Source: Bog-473 sp963701955 (GTDB lineage: Bacteria > Actinomycetota > Acidimicrobiia > Acidimicrobiales > RAAP-2). Taken from it: a DNA stretch of 64,000 bases. The first letter of the stretch is position 1, and every line of letters begins with the position of its first letter. Positions 7,966 to 16,258 of this stretch are shown here, in pieces. Below the pieces are notes generated by a model, which worked only from the letters and a program-made list of their open reading frames with translations, was not told the origin of the DNA and made no database searches. Location: contig OY969694.1 of NCBI GenBank assembly GCA_963701955.1, positions 1,860,001 to 1,924,000 of the forward strand, given 5' to 3'. A program made the translations under genes and the position numbers.

Positions 7966-8625
7966 GTGATCAGCCGCCTGCTCCAGCCGCTCCTCTCACT
8001 GCATGGGTGGCAGGCCTACGTACTCGTCGGCCTCCTCGTGTTCGCCGAGGACGCGGTGATGCTCGGTTTCGTGTTCCCCGGCGAGACCGCCGCGGTCCTC
8101 GGCGGTGCAGTGGCCGCCAAGGGGGGCGTGAGCATCGGCGCCATCATCGCCGTCGTCGTGCTGTGCGCCATCGTCGGCGATTCGGTCGGCTACGCCATCG
8201 GCGATCGATGGGGCCACCAGCTGCTCCGGCTGGGCCCGCTGCGCAACCGCCAGAAGGGCATCGCCATGGCGCTCGAGCAGCTGAGCCGGCGCGGCGCCGT
8301 CGCCGTCTTCGTGGGCCGCTTCTCTGCCTTCCTGCGTGCCGTGGTCCCCGGCCTCTCGGGCATGTCCAAGATGCGCTACCGCGTCTTCCTGCCGGCCAAT
8401 GCGGCCGGCGGCATCTGCTGGGGGGTCCTCTACGTGCTCCTGGGCTACTTCGTGGGCCAGAAGGTCGAGAAGGCGACCGGAATCGCCTCCGATGTGCTGC
8501 TGGGGCTGATCATCGTCGTCGTCGCCGTCCTGATCGTGCGCCATCGCCGCCGGGACAGGCGCGAGATCGAGGGCCCGGCGCACGGGGCACCCGAGACGGG
8601 GCCGGGGGACGACCTCGCCGAGTGA
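7966..8625 (+). CDS. DedA family membrane protein
   Basis: 219 residues, GTG start at 7966. Integral membrane protein of the DedA/SNARE-associated family, members of which act as lipid flippases and support envelope homeostasis. Family motifs: FVFPGETAAVLGG near the first re-entrant loop, GDSVGYAIGDRWG, and GRFSAFLRAVVPGLSGMSKMRYRVFLPAN with the conserved Arg and Pro residues. A last hydrophobic helix is followed by a basic then acidic tail. The upstream hydrolase ends 55 bp before it on the same strand, so co-transcription is possible. Confidence 0.87.
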   Translation: MISRLLQPLLSLHGWQAYVLVGLLVFAEDAVMLGFVFPGETAAVLGGAVAAKGGVSIGAIIAVVVLCAIVGDSVGYAIGDRWGHQLLRLGPLRNRQKGIAMALEQLSRRGAVAVFVGRFSAFLRAVVPGLSGMSKMRYRVFLPANAAGGICWGVLYVLLGYFVGQKVEKATGIASDVLLGLIIVVVAVLIVRHRRRDRREIEGPAHGAPETGPGDDLAE

Positions 8626-8637
8626 ACCGGTGGCCGC

Positions 8638-9819
8638 TCAGGACGCCCCGTCAACCCCCGGTGGGTGCGGCGCAACTCCGCCGGACTGCCGCCAGTAGCC
8701 CCGCAGGGGCACCCCGGCCGCCGGCAAGTCGGCCCACGCGGCCCACGCGGCCCGCCCGGCTTGCGACGACCCGTCGAGCACCCAGAGCGCGAGACCAGGG
8801 CGCAGGGCCGCCTCAGTGGCGCACCACGAGCCCAGGGTGCCGAGCGAGCGGCCGGCTCCGGAGTCCCGCCAGTCGATGGCGACGACATCGAGGGCACGCC
8901 CGCGGCGCGACTGCTCGACGGCGGTGACGACGCGACGCGGGACGCGCCGCCGCGTGATCGCCCGCAGGCGCGCCCAGGAACGACCGCGCCCGGGTTCGCG
9001 CACCGTCCCGTAGGGGGCCACGGCGGCGCAGAGTCGGCGCCACGCCGCCTCGGAGACATTGCGGGGCGGGAATGCGGCGTCGTGCACTGCACGGCGCTCG
9101 TCCACCCAGCGGTCGATGTCCGCCACGTCGATGCCGGCGTCACGCCGGCACACCAGGTCCACCAGCAGCCGGTCCTGCTCGTACACGGGGGAGGCGCGTG
9201 TCCCCAGCGTCACCTCCGCCCCGGGTTGGGCGTCGGTGATCGCGTCGGCTACCAGCACGTGTGCCGTGAGCAGGTTGTCGAGCACGCACCAGGCGTCGGA
9301 GACCGCCAGACGACGTCCCGGCGGGTATGTGCCGGTGATCCAGCCGGCAAAGGCGACGACGCTGGGATCGTGGATCGTCACCCAACGCCGGCAGTGCGGG
9401 GCGAGCGCGGTGACCACGCGGGTGACGTGACGGGTGAAGACGTCGGGCGATCCCGGCCGGAGCCAGAACTCGGGTCCCTGCCACCACGGATGGGTGAGGT
9501 GCTGCAGGGTGACGACGGGCTCGAGCCCCCGGGCGTGGCACTCGGCGAGGACCTCGGCGTAACGCTCGAGCGCACCCGAGTCGAGCTCTCCGGGGCGCGG
9601 TTCGAGGCGGGCCCACTCCACCGAGAGGCCGAACGCCGTGGCGCCGAGGGCGACCGCCCGGTCGAGCACATCGGCGGGGTCCCGCGACAAGGAGCCCGCC
9701 GTTCCCGGCGCCGCCGCCCGGCCGTCCACCTTCCACAGGGACCAGTTGTCGTGTGGCCGGTCCCCGCCGTTGAACCACCCCTCCTGCGGGGTCCCCGAGG
9801 TGGTGACGCCGACGAGCAC
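8638..9819 (-). CDS. Glycoside hydrolase family 1-like protein with altered catalytic residues
   Basis: 393 residues from GTG 9819; the frame stays open further upstream but there overlaps the next gene. A GH1 barrel is recognisable: VGVTTSGTPQEGW near the start, FGLSVEWARLEPRPGELD, VVTLQHLTHPWW, and GVPLRGYW at the C-terminal end. The usual acid/base motif TxNEP reads TIHDP (H150, D151), and the nucleophile motif (I/V)TENG reads WVLDG (around residues 346-350), so neither catalytic Glu is kept. It may be a non-catalytic sugar-binding GH1 relative or have changed chemistry. It lies near the glycosylated-mycofactocin genes, but a link is speculative. Confidence 0.75.
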   Translation of the reverse strand: MLVGVTTSGTPQEGWFNGGDRPHDNWSLWKVDGRAAAPGTAGSLSRDPADVLDRAVALGATAFGLSVEWARLEPRPGELDSGALERYAEVLAECHARGLEPVVTLQHLTHPWWQGPEFWLRPGSPDVFTRHVTRVVTALAPHCRRWVTIHDPSVVAFAGWITGTYPPGRRLAVSDAWCVLDNLLTAHVLVADAITDAQPGAEVTLGTRASPVYEQDRLLVDLVCRRDAGIDVADIDRWVDERRAVHDAAFPPRNVSEAAWRRLCAAVAPYGTVREPGRGRSWARLRAITRRRVPRRVVTAVEQSRRGRALDVVAIDWRDSGAGRSLGTLGSWCATEAALRPGLALWVLDGSSQAGRAAWAAWADLPAAGVPLRGYWRQSGGVAPHPPGVDGAS

Positions 9820-9893
9820 GTCGGGGTCGTCGGCGGGACCGGGCAGGGCCGGGTCCGGGTGCGAGCGGGACGAGGACGGGGACAGGGCGTCGC

Positions 9894-10493
9894 TCAGGAG
9901 GGCCGGGCCACCGAGCGCATGTGCGCCAGGGCGGCCGAGACGATGTCCACCTCGTCGCGTGCGTGACGCACCAGGGCGCGCACCTGCGGTTCGGTGGCGT
10001 CGCTTCCCGCCCGCAGTGCCGAGGCCTGGACGTCGCGGGCGGCCTCCATGACGTCGGCCACCTGCCGGCGGAGCGCGTCGGTCCGGACCGTGTCGGCCGG
10101 GAGTCGCCGCTCGAGGCGCAACAGGGAATTGAGCTCGCCGGCCACCGCACGCAGCGAACGGCAGACCGATGGCAGCTCGGCCACCGGCGCGTCGTGCTCC
10201 GAGACGTGGGCCACCGCAGCCTCCGCGGCCTCGACGGCCAGCCACATGCGGCGACGCACCCGAGGTGCGCTGCCACGACTCAGCTCGGCGGGCGTGGACC
10301 GCGATCGACGGTCGCGGAACGCCGAGACGAGGTCGGCGGAGGCCAGCACGCTGCGTGTCACCGGGTGGCCCCGCACCAGTCGCCAGTGGCGGCGGACATA
10401 GGCGCGCGCGAGCACGAAGGCAACCGCCAGGCCGAGCGCGGCAACGAGGCCGGCGATCAGAAGGAAGACGAGCGCGTGCGCCACGAAGCTCAC
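9894..10493 (-). CDS. Hypothetical protein with N-terminal membrane anchor
   Basis: 199 residues from GTG 10493. The frame is open to 10700, but the preferred start follows a -10 box (TAGCAT, 10506-10501) by 7 nt, fits a leaderless transcript, and puts a hydrophobic segment (VAHALVFLLIAGLVAALGLAVAF) at the N-terminus. The rest is a soluble helical region rich in Ala, Arg and Glu (about residues 60-195) with heptad-like spacing. No family is recognised. Starts are back to back with the divergent membrane protein at 10559, so both may respond to the same signals. Confidence 0.65.
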   Translation of the reverse strand: MSFVAHALVFLLIAGLVAALGLAVAFVLARAYVRRHWRLVRGHPVTRSVLASADLVSAFRDRRSRSTPAELSRGSAPRVRRRMWLAVEAAEAAVAHVSEHDAPVAELPSVCRSLRAVAGELNSLLRLERRLPADTVRTDALRRQVADVMEAARDVQASALRAGSDATEPQVRALVRHARDEVDIVSAALAHMRSVARPS

Positions 10494-10500
10494 CGGGAGA

Positions 10501-10506
10501 ATGCTA
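10501..10506 (-). promoter_or_regulatory. -10 box TAGCAT for the leftward hypothetical gene (leaderless)
   Basis: On the minus strand TAGCAT ends 7 nt before the GTG at 10493, the spacing expected if transcription begins at the start codon. No convincing ribosome site is present. Confidence 0.5.
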
Positions 10507-10546
10507 CGCCGGTCCTCGGCGCGATCGCGGCCGGGACCACGGCCGG

Positions 10547-10552
10547 TACCCT
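10547..10552 (+). promoter_or_regulatory. -10 box TACCCT for the rightward membrane protein (leaderless)
   Basis: TACCCT ends 6 nt before ATG 10559, with no Shine-Dalgarno in between, consistent with leaderless transcription. Confidence 0.5.
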
Positions 10553-10558
10553 TTCTCC

Positions 10559-11326
10559 ATGGAACCGGACCAGCCGGGGTCCCAGGGGATGCCTCCGCCC
10601 GGGCACGGTGGCGGCCCGTCGTTCCTTCCCTCGGTGCGCGAGCACCTGCCGAGCGTGGTCTTCGGCGGCGCGCTCCCCATCGCCGTGTACTTCGCCGCAC
10701 GCCAGCACGTGAGCAGCGATGCGCAGGCGCTCATCGTCGCCGGCTGCTTCTCCGCGGCCTGGATCCTCCTGCAATTCGCGCTGCAACGACGCGTCGACCT
10801 GGTCGGTTCCATGGTGCTCCTCGGCTTCGCCATCGGCGTCGTCAGCTCGGTGGTGACCGGGGGCAACGCGTACCTGCTCAAGGTTCGCGACGCCTTCTTC
10901 ACCGCGCTGCTGGGCGTGACGTGCGTCGTCACGCTGTTCACCCATGACCGCCCGATGCTGTTCTACGTCAGCCGGTACATGACAGCTGGCCGCGATCCCG
11001 CCAAGATCGCCGCCTACGACCGCCTCCACGAGGTTCCCGTCGGCCGGCGCACGTTCCGGGTCCTCTCGGTGGTGTGGGGCATCGGTCTGGTGGTCGAGGC
11101 CACGGCCCGCCTCACGCTGGCCGACCTGCTGACCACGGGAACGTTCCTCGCGGTGTCACCCTTCGTCACCTCCACGGTGCTCGGGAGTCTCTTCGTGTTC
11201 AGCGTGCTCTACGTCAGGCGCGTCAAGGGCGAGACGGCCGCCCTCCTCTGGCCCGGCGCCGCTGGGGCAGCGTCGGACTCCGAGGGTTCCCCGCCGGCTC
11301 ACCCGGCACCCCGCGGCCGCCGCTAG
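10559..11326 (+). CDS. VC0807-like integral membrane protein
   Basis: 255 residues, ATG at 10559. A Pro/Gly-rich N-terminus is followed by about six hydrophobic segments: LPSVVFGGALPIAVYFAA, ALIVAGCFSAAWILLQFAL, LVGSMVLLGFAIGVVSSVV, FFTALLGVTCVVTLF, VLSVVWGIGLVVEATARL and a C-terminal LGSLFVFSVLYV. Between spans 4 and 5 is a conserved-looking loop (LFYVSRYMTAGRDPAKIAAYDRL). The layout resembles the VC0807/DUF3159-type membrane proteins of Actinobacteria, whose function is not established. A strong GC hairpin follows the stop. Confidence 0.7.
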   Translation: MEPDQPGSQGMPPPGHGGGPSFLPSVREHLPSVVFGGALPIAVYFAARQHVSSDAQALIVAGCFSAAWILLQFALQRRVDLVGSMVLLGFAIGVVSSVVTGGNAYLLKVRDAFFTALLGVTCVVTLFTHDRPMLFYVSRYMTAGRDPAKIAAYDRLHEVPVGRRTFRVLSVVWGIGLVVEATARLTLADLLTTGTFLAVSPFVTSTVLGSLFVFSVLYVRRVKGETAALLWPGAAGAASDSEGSPPAHPAPRGRR

Positions 11327-11336
11327 CCTCGGCGCC

Positions 11337-11355
11337 CGACCCCCCCCGGGGGTCG
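11337..11355 (+). terminator. GC hairpin after membrane protein gene
   Basis: Perfect 8-bp stem (CGACCCCC / GGGGGTCG) with a 3-nt loop, 10 nt after the stop at 11326. There is no T-tract, as is common for actinobacterial terminators, so the role is inferred. Confidence 0.45.
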
Positions 11356-11411
11356 CCCGGGAACAGCGGGGGATCCGGGAGTGACCCGGGAATGACACGA
11401 AGGGAGCCGCC

Positions 11412-12185
11412 ATGGCAGACGAGATACTGCGCGAGCGCCGCGGTCACATCGAAATCGTGACCATCAACCGCCCGGAGGCGCGCAACTCGGTCAACGCCGC
11501 CGTGAGCACCGGAATGGCCGAGACCATGGAGGCACTGGGGGAAGACCCCGATTGCTGGGTCGTCGTGCTCACCGGGAGCGGTGACAAGGCGTTCTGCGCC
11601 GGCATGGACCTCAAGGCCTTCGCCGCCGGTGAGGGACCCGCCATCCTGGGTGCACCCGGAGGCTTCGCCGGATTGGTCCGGCGCGACTTCCCCAAGCCGC
11701 TCATCGCCGCGGTCAACGGCGCCGCGCTGGCGGGCGGGTTCGAGATCATGCTCTCGTGCGACCTCGCCATCGCTGCTGCGAGCGCCACGTTCGGGATTCC
11801 CGAAGCCACCCGCGGCCTGATCGCCGGCGCCGGCGGGCTCATCCGCCTCCCCAAGCGGCTCCCGCTGGCCGTGGCGCTGCAGCTGGCCATGACGGGCGAG
11901 ATGATCGACGCCGAGTGGGCCCTGGAGCTCGGGCTGGTGAACAAGATCGTCCCGGCACCCGACGTGCTCAGCGAGGCCGTCGCGCTGGCGGAGCGGATCG
12001 CGGCGAACGCCCCGCTCGCCGTGCGCTGGTCCAAGAAGGTCATGAAGCGTGCCGCCGAGCTTCCCGAGTCCGAGGGTTGGGCGGTCAACGACGAGGCGGT
12101 GGGGATCGTGTTCTCCTCGGCCGACGCCATGGAGGGGCCGATCGCCTTCGCCGAGAAGCGGCCACCCAACTGGCAGGGCAAGTAG
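11412..12185 (+). CDS. Enoyl-CoA hydratase/isomerase family protein
   Basis: 257 residues, ATG at 11412 with GGGAG upstream; normal length for a monofunctional crotonase. CoA and oxyanion motifs: DKAFCAGMDLKAF (residues 58-70) and AAVNGAALAGGFEIMLSCDLAIA (99-121). Of the two catalytic glutamates of classical hydratase, the first is kept (E131 in PEATRG) but the second is Q157 in ALQLAMTG, so a plain syn-hydratase reaction is uncertain; an isomerase or another crotonase chemistry is possible. No beta-oxidation partner gene is adjacent. A CopD-like gene follows 7 bp after the stop. Confidence 0.85.
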   Translation: MADEILRERRGHIEIVTINRPEARNSVNAAVSTGMAETMEALGEDPDCWVVVLTGSGDKAFCAGMDLKAFAAGEGPAILGAPGGFAGLVRRDFPKPLIAAVNGAALAGGFEIMLSCDLAIAAASATFGIPEATRGLIAGAGGLIRLPKRLPLAVALQLAMTGEMIDAEWALELGLVNKIVPAPDVLSEAVALAERIAANAPLAVRWSKKVMKRAAELPESEGWAVNDEAVGIVFSSADAMEGPIAFAEKRPPNWQGK

Positions 12186-12192
12186 GACCGGC

Positions 12193-12597
12193 ATGCTGGC
12201 ACCTGCGCTCGACACCGTCCGCCTCACCCTCCACGTCCTCGCCGCCAGCGTGTGGGTGGGCGGCCAGATCGCGATGATGGGCCTGGTCGGGCCGGCCCGA
12301 ACACTCGGAACCGACGCACCCAAGGCGCTGGCACGGGCCTTCTCACGGTTGGCCTGGCCCGCCTTCGCCGTACTGGTGGCCACGGGCTTCTGGAACATCG
12401 CGGCCGTCCACTACTCCTCCCAGGACGCCGCCTGGAAGGCCGTGCTCATGGCCAAGATCGTCGTGGTGGCGCTGGCCGGCCTCGGGGCGCTCCTGCACCA
12501 GCGGGCCACGACCAAGGGGCAGTTGGCGCTGTGGGGGTCGGTCTCGGGGACGGCGAGCGTCGCGGCGCTGGTCATGGGCGTGATGCTGGCGGGCTGA
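12193..12597 (+). CDS. CopD-like four-helix membrane protein
   Basis: 134 residues, ATG at 12193, 7 bp after the preceding stop, so probably co-transcribed. Four hydrophobic helices: TLHVLAASVWVGGQIAMMG, LAWPAFAVLVATGFWNIAAV, AVLMAKIVVVALAGLGALLHQR and SVAALVMGVMLAG. Conserved His/Trp in the first helix (LHVLAASVW) resemble CopD/DUF2269-type proteins linked to copper or haem handling. Placement close to tatA and cytochrome oxidase genes agrees with that but does not prove it. Confidence 0.7.
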   Translation: MLAPALDTVRLTLHVLAASVWVGGQIAMMGLVGPARTLGTDAPKALARAFSRLAWPAFAVLVATGFWNIAAVHYSSQDAAWKAVLMAKIVVVALAGLGALLHQRATTKGQLALWGSVSGTASVAALVMGVMLAG

Positions 12598-12740
12598 CGC
12601 CATGGCGGCCTCCCCGAGACGCTCCGCCCGGCGGCGGGCACCCCGGGGTCGGGAATGGGTCTAACCTGGAACCCGGGTCGACCCCGTTCACGGCCACGTG
12701 AACCGAGGCGGAACACCTGGACCCGGCGAAGGAGAATCCC

Positions 12741-12980
12741 ATGCTCGCTGACATCTTCGGTCCCGACCTGTTGATCGTCATCATCGTGATCGTGGTGCTC
12801 CTCTTCGGCGGTGCCGCCATCCCGAGGCTCGCTCGCAACCTCGGTTCGGCCAAGAACCAGTTCGAACAGGGCATGAAGGACGGAAAGGCCGAGGACCCGG
12901 CCGACTCGGGGACCTCTGCGGCCTCGGACACCTCCGCCCCCGCACAGCCTTCGGCCGAGAAGCCGACCCAGGGGAGCTGA
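12741..12980 (+). CDS. tatA: TatA, twin-arginine translocase pore subunit
   Basis: 79 residues, ATG at 12741 with AAGGAGAA ribosome site. Single N-terminal transmembrane helix (DLLIVIIVIVVLLFGGAAIP), the FGGAAIPRLARNLGSAK hinge and amphipathic helix, then an acidic disordered tail rich in Asp, Ser and Ala: the standard TatA/E layout. No tatB or tatC is in the window. Its position just before ctaC and near the Rieske gene qcrA, a usual Tat substrate, suggests a role in respiratory-chain assembly. Confidence 0.92.
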   Translation: MLADIFGPDLLIVIIVIVVLLFGGAAIPRLARNLGSAKNQFEQGMKDGKAEDPADSGTSAASDTSAPAQPSAEKPTQGS

Positions 12981-13039
12981 GGGGCACACCTCGGCCGAAC
13001 CGGCCACCTGCTCAATTCCAGTTTTGCGGACGGGTTCGA

Positions 13040-13045
13040 TAGTGT
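13040..13045 (+). promoter_or_regulatory. -10 box TAGTGT for ctaC (leaderless)
   Basis: TAGTGT ends 7 nt before GTG 13053 and no ribosome site lies between them. This would drive the ctaC-ctaD-ctaF operon. Confidence 0.5.
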
Positions 13046-13052
13046 CGGCCCC

Positions 13053-14012
13053 GTGGACTCGTCGTTGACCGGGCCTAGCTCCGACACACCCGAAATCCCA
13101 GGTCCAAGCCGCAAGAGCCCACGGCGGCGCGTGGCCGCCGTCGCCGTGGCGGCGGGGGCGCTGCTGCTGACCGGCTGCCAGCTCCCGACGTTCGGCGCCT
13201 ACAAGGGGGAGACTTCTCAGGCCCGTTCGACCTTCCACCTCTGGCAGGGCTTCTTCATCGCCGGGATCATCGTGGGCGTTTTCGTCCTTCTGCTGATCGC
13301 GTGGGCCGTCGTGCGCTATCGGCGGCGTTCCGATGCCATGCCGGTGCAGAGCCAGTACCACACGCTCACCGAGATCATCTACACCGTCGTACCGATCCTC
13401 ATCGTGATCGCGTTGTTCGTGGCGACCGTGGTCGTGGAGAACAAGGTCACCGCGGTGGAGTCGCATCCCGAGGCCAGCGTCGACGTCTACGCCTTCCAGT
13501 GGGGATGGGAATTCCAGTACCCCAACGGGGTGAAGATCATCGGCCAGACAACCGACGCTCCGACCATGGTGATCCCGACGGGCCAGACGGTCCGGATCAC
13601 GCTGCGCTCGCTCGACGTGCTGCACGGGTTCTACGTTCCCGAGTTCAACTTCAGCCGCTATGCCAGCCCGGGTTACTACACCCAGTTCGACTTCAACGTG
13701 CTGCACAACGGCGTCTACCGTGGCCAGTGCACCCAGCTGTGCGGTCTCTACCACTCCCTCATGTTCTTCAACGTGCGATCGGTCTCCCCGTCGGACTACC
13801 AACGGTGGCTCCGCGTGACCAGCACCTACCAACGGCTGCACCCGTTGTCGGTCGGCCAGCTCCCGGCCGGGTTGCGCGGGAACGTCAACGGGAGCGTGCC
13901 GGCGTCGTCGGGGAACTCAGGCAACACCGGAGGCGGCTCATCCGGTTACGGGAACAGCGGGAACACCGGGACGAGTCTCGGCAACTCAGGAGGTGCGCTC
14001 TACGGTGACTGA
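13053..14012 (+). CDS. ctaC: Cytochrome c oxidase subunit II (CtaC)
   Basis: 319 residues, GTG at 13053. Lipobox-like LLLTGC with C42 after a basic N-region, two transmembrane helices (about residues 68-90 and 111-130), then the external cupredoxin domain. Copper-A ligands are visible: H191 (LHGFYVPEFN), C226 and C230 (GQCTQLCGLYH) and H234, with VYAFQWGWEFQYPNG as the aromatic electron-entry region. No cytochrome c domain, as expected where QcrC donates directly. The last about 40 residues are Gly/Asn/Ser repeats. The stop overlaps the ctaD start. Confidence 0.95.
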   Translation: MDSSLTGPSSDTPEIPGPSRKSPRRRVAAVAVAAGALLLTGCQLPTFGAYKGETSQARSTFHLWQGFFIAGIIVGVFVLLLIAWAVVRYRRRSDAMPVQSQYHTLTEIIYTVVPILIVIALFVATVVVENKVTAVESHPEASVDVYAFQWGWEFQYPNGVKIIGQTTDAPTMVIPTGQTVRITLRSLDVLHGFYVPEFNFSRYASPGYYTQFDFNVLHNGVYRGQCTQLCGLYHSLMFFNVRSVSPSDYQRWLRVTSTYQRLHPLSVGQLPAGLRGNVNGSVPASSGNSGNTGGGSSGYGNSGNTGTSLGNSGGALYGD

Positions 14013-15801
14013 CGTCATCGCCCCGCCCGGCAGCCAGGAGGCTTCGGAGCTCCGGCTGCCGCCCGACATCCCCGGGGACGGCCACGGTACCCATGGCGGG
14101 CACGAGGCTCACGGGCCGAGCGGGATCCTCAAGTGGTTGACGAGTACCGACCACAAGGTGATCGGGCTCAGCTACATGATCACCTCCATCGTCGTCTTCT
14201 ACCTCTCGGGGATGATGGCACTCATGATGCGGCTGCAGTTGTCCTCGCCGCATTCGTCACTGCTGACCTTCTCGCAGTTCAACGCCCTGTTCACCATGCA
14301 CGGCAGCCTCATGCTGTACCTGTTCGCCGGTCCCTTCGCCTTCGGCGGACTGGCCAACTACATCGTGCCCCTGCAGATCGGCGCGCCCGACATGGCGTTC
14401 CCGCGGCTCAACGCCCTCAGCTACTGGCTCTACCTCACGGGCACGATCACCATGATGATGGGATTCCTGGTCGCCGGGGGCGCAGCCCAGTTCGGCTGGG
14501 TGGCCTACGCACCCCTCTCGAGCGCCACCAGTTCGCCGGGCGCAGGTCCCGACGTCTTTCTGATGGCCTTGGCCCTCACCGGGTTCTCGGCCATCTTCAC
14601 CGGCGTCAACCTGTGCGCCACGATCTTCTACCTGCGCGCGCCCGGCATGACCATGTTCCGCATGCCCATCTTCACGTGGAACATGCTGGTCACCGGGATC
14701 CTCATCCTGATCGCCTTCCCGGTGCTGACGGCCGCGGTGGTCATGCTCTTCTGCGACCGTCACTTCAACACCCACATCTATACGGCCTTGGGCTGTCACC
14801 TGGTGAACGGGTTGCCCATGCACAGTTGTGGCTCGCCGCTGCTGTGGCAGAACCTGTTCTGGTTCTTCGGCCATCCCGAGGTCTACATCCTGGCCCTGCC
14901 CTTCTTCGGCATCGTGACCGAGATCCTGCCCGTGTTCTCGCGCAAGCCGGTCTTCGGCTACAAGGGCATGGTCTTCGCCACCATGTCCATCGCCGCGCTG
15001 TCCACCGGTGTGTGGGCCCACCACATGTTCACCACCGGAGCGGTGCTGCTGCCCTTCTTCTCGTTCCTCAGCCTGCTCATCGCCGTGCCGACCGGGATCA
15101 AGTTCTTCAACTGGATCGGCACGATGTGGCACGGGCAGCTGACGTTCCCGACACCGATGCTCTTCTCCATCGGCTTCCTGTTCGCCTTCCTCATGGGCGG
15201 GGTGACCGGGATCATGCTGGCGTCACCCCCGATCGACTTCGCCACCCACGACACGTACTTCGTCGTGGCCCACTTCCACCAGGTGCTCTTCGGCACGGCG
15301 GTCTTCGCCGGATTCGCCGGGGTCTACTACTGGTACCCCAAGATGTTCGGCCGCATGCTGCGCGACAACCTGGGCAAGTGGCACTTCTGGCTGATGTTCA
15401 TCGGCTTCTGGATCACATTCATGCCCCAGTACGTGGTGGGTCTCCTCGGCATGCCGCGGCGCGTGGCCAGCTACCCCTCCAACCTGGGCTGGCAGAGCTA
15501 CAACATCGTCTCGACCGTCGGGGCGTTCATCATCGCCGCCTCCTTCGTCTTCCTCCTGGTGAACTTCTTCGTCTCGTGGCGTCACCCCATCGCAGCCGGT
15601 GACAACCCGTGGGACGCCCACACGCTCGAATGGTTCACCACCTCACCGCCACCCCATCACAACTACACGCACCTGCCGCCGATCCGTTCGGAGCGTCCGA
15701 CCTGGGATGCCAACCACCCCGACGCACTCACCGTGCCCCATGGCAAGGCGGCGCACACCAACGGGCATGCCAACGGCAAGAAGGTGGAGGTCGGAGTATG
15801 A
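14005..15801 (+). CDS. ctaD: Cytochrome c oxidase subunit I (CtaD)
   Basis: 598 residues. GTG 14005 is preferred over GTG 13993 because AGGAGGT lies 10 nt upstream; it overlaps the ctaC stop. Twelve-helix haem-copper oxidase core with low-spin haem His in FTMHGSLMLYLF, the His-Tyr crosslink motif GHPEVYIL, copper-B histidines WAHHMF, and haem a/a3 ligands in THDTYFVVAHFHQVLF. MGGVTGIMLAS and MPQYVVGLLGMPRR are also typical of aa3 oxidases. It reduces oxygen and pumps protons as part of the bcc-aa3 supercomplex. ctaF overlaps its end by 4 nt (ATGA). Confidence 0.97.
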   Translation: MTDVIAPPGSQEASELRLPPDIPGDGHGTHGGHEAHGPSGILKWLTSTDHKVIGLSYMITSIVVFYLSGMMALMMRLQLSSPHSSLLTFSQFNALFTMHGSLMLYLFAGPFAFGGLANYIVPLQIGAPDMAFPRLNALSYWLYLTGTITMMMGFLVAGGAAQFGWVAYAPLSSATSSPGAGPDVFLMALALTGFSAIFTGVNLCATIFYLRAPGMTMFRMPIFTWNMLVTGILILIAFPVLTAAVVMLFCDRHFNTHIYTALGCHLVNGLPMHSCGSPLLWQNLFWFFGHPEVYILALPFFGIVTEILPVFSRKPVFGYKGMVFATMSIAALSTGVWAHHMFTTGAVLLPFFSFLSLLIAVPTGIKFFNWIGTMWHGQLTFPTPMLFSIGFLFAFLMGGVTGIMLASPPIDFATHDTYFVVAHFHQVLFGTAVFAGFAGVYYWYPKMFGRMLRDNLGKWHFWLMFIGFWITFMPQYVVGLLGMPRRVASYPSNLGWQSYNIVSTVGAFIIAASFVFLLVNFFVSWRHPIAAGDNPWDAHTLEWFTTSPPPHHNYTHLPPIRSERPTWDANHPDALTVPHGKAAHTNGHANGKKVEVGV

Positions 15802-16232
15802 GGATCGAGGCCCTGTTCCTGCTCTTCCTCGGATTCTTCTTCGGCGTGGTCGGCCTGGTGTACTGGTTCTGGAGCTACGAGGACGGCGGCGGCATGATGC
15901 TCCTGGGTGCCACCCTGCTCGGCTTCCTGCCCGGTCTCTACTACTTCTTCTGGCACCAGCGCTTCCACGGCCGCAAGTACTTCTTCTGGGGAGAAGTCCC
16001 CGCACCCGGTGATCGGCCCTCGGACCGCGAGGACGCCGAGATGTCCGAGGGAGCCGGGAGCGTCGATTCATTCCCCAACTCGTCGATCTGGCCCTTCGTG
16101 CTCGGCATGGGCGCGTTCATGACCGTGCTGGCGCTCGTCTTCGGGATCTGGCTGATCTTCATCGGAGTGCCGCTGATCCTCACCGCCCTGACCGGCGTCA
16201 CGGCCGAGAGTCGGCGGGGGGGCACTATCTGA
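15798..16232 (+). CDS. ctaF: Cytochrome c oxidase subunit IV (CtaF)
   Basis: 144 residues, ATG at 15798 overlapping the ctaD stop (ATGA). Two N-terminal helices (ALFLLFLGFFFGVVGLVYWFW, MMLLGATLLGFLPGLYYFFW), a charged loop with an acidic stretch, and two C-terminal helices (FVLGMGAFMTVLALVFGIWLIFIG). This four-helix layout and its place after ctaD identify the actinobacterial subunit IV, an accessory subunit of the aa3 oxidase. It is followed after 26 bp by an MFS transporter on the same strand. Confidence 0.9.
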   Translation: MRIEALFLLFLGFFFGVVGLVYWFWSYEDGGGMMLLGATLLGFLPGLYYFFWHQRFHGRKYFFWGEVPAPGDRPSDREDAEMSEGAGSVDSFPNSSIWPFVLGMGAFMTVLALVFGIWLIFIGVPLILTALTGVTAESRRGGTI

Positions 16233-16258
16233 GTCGTCTGCGTCCGGCTCCCGGGCCG

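Noticed and set aside
9820..10245. N-terminal extension of the GH1-like gene
   Set aside because: The extension is Arg/Gly-rich, lies over the neighbouring gene, and GH1 homology begins just after GTG 9819.
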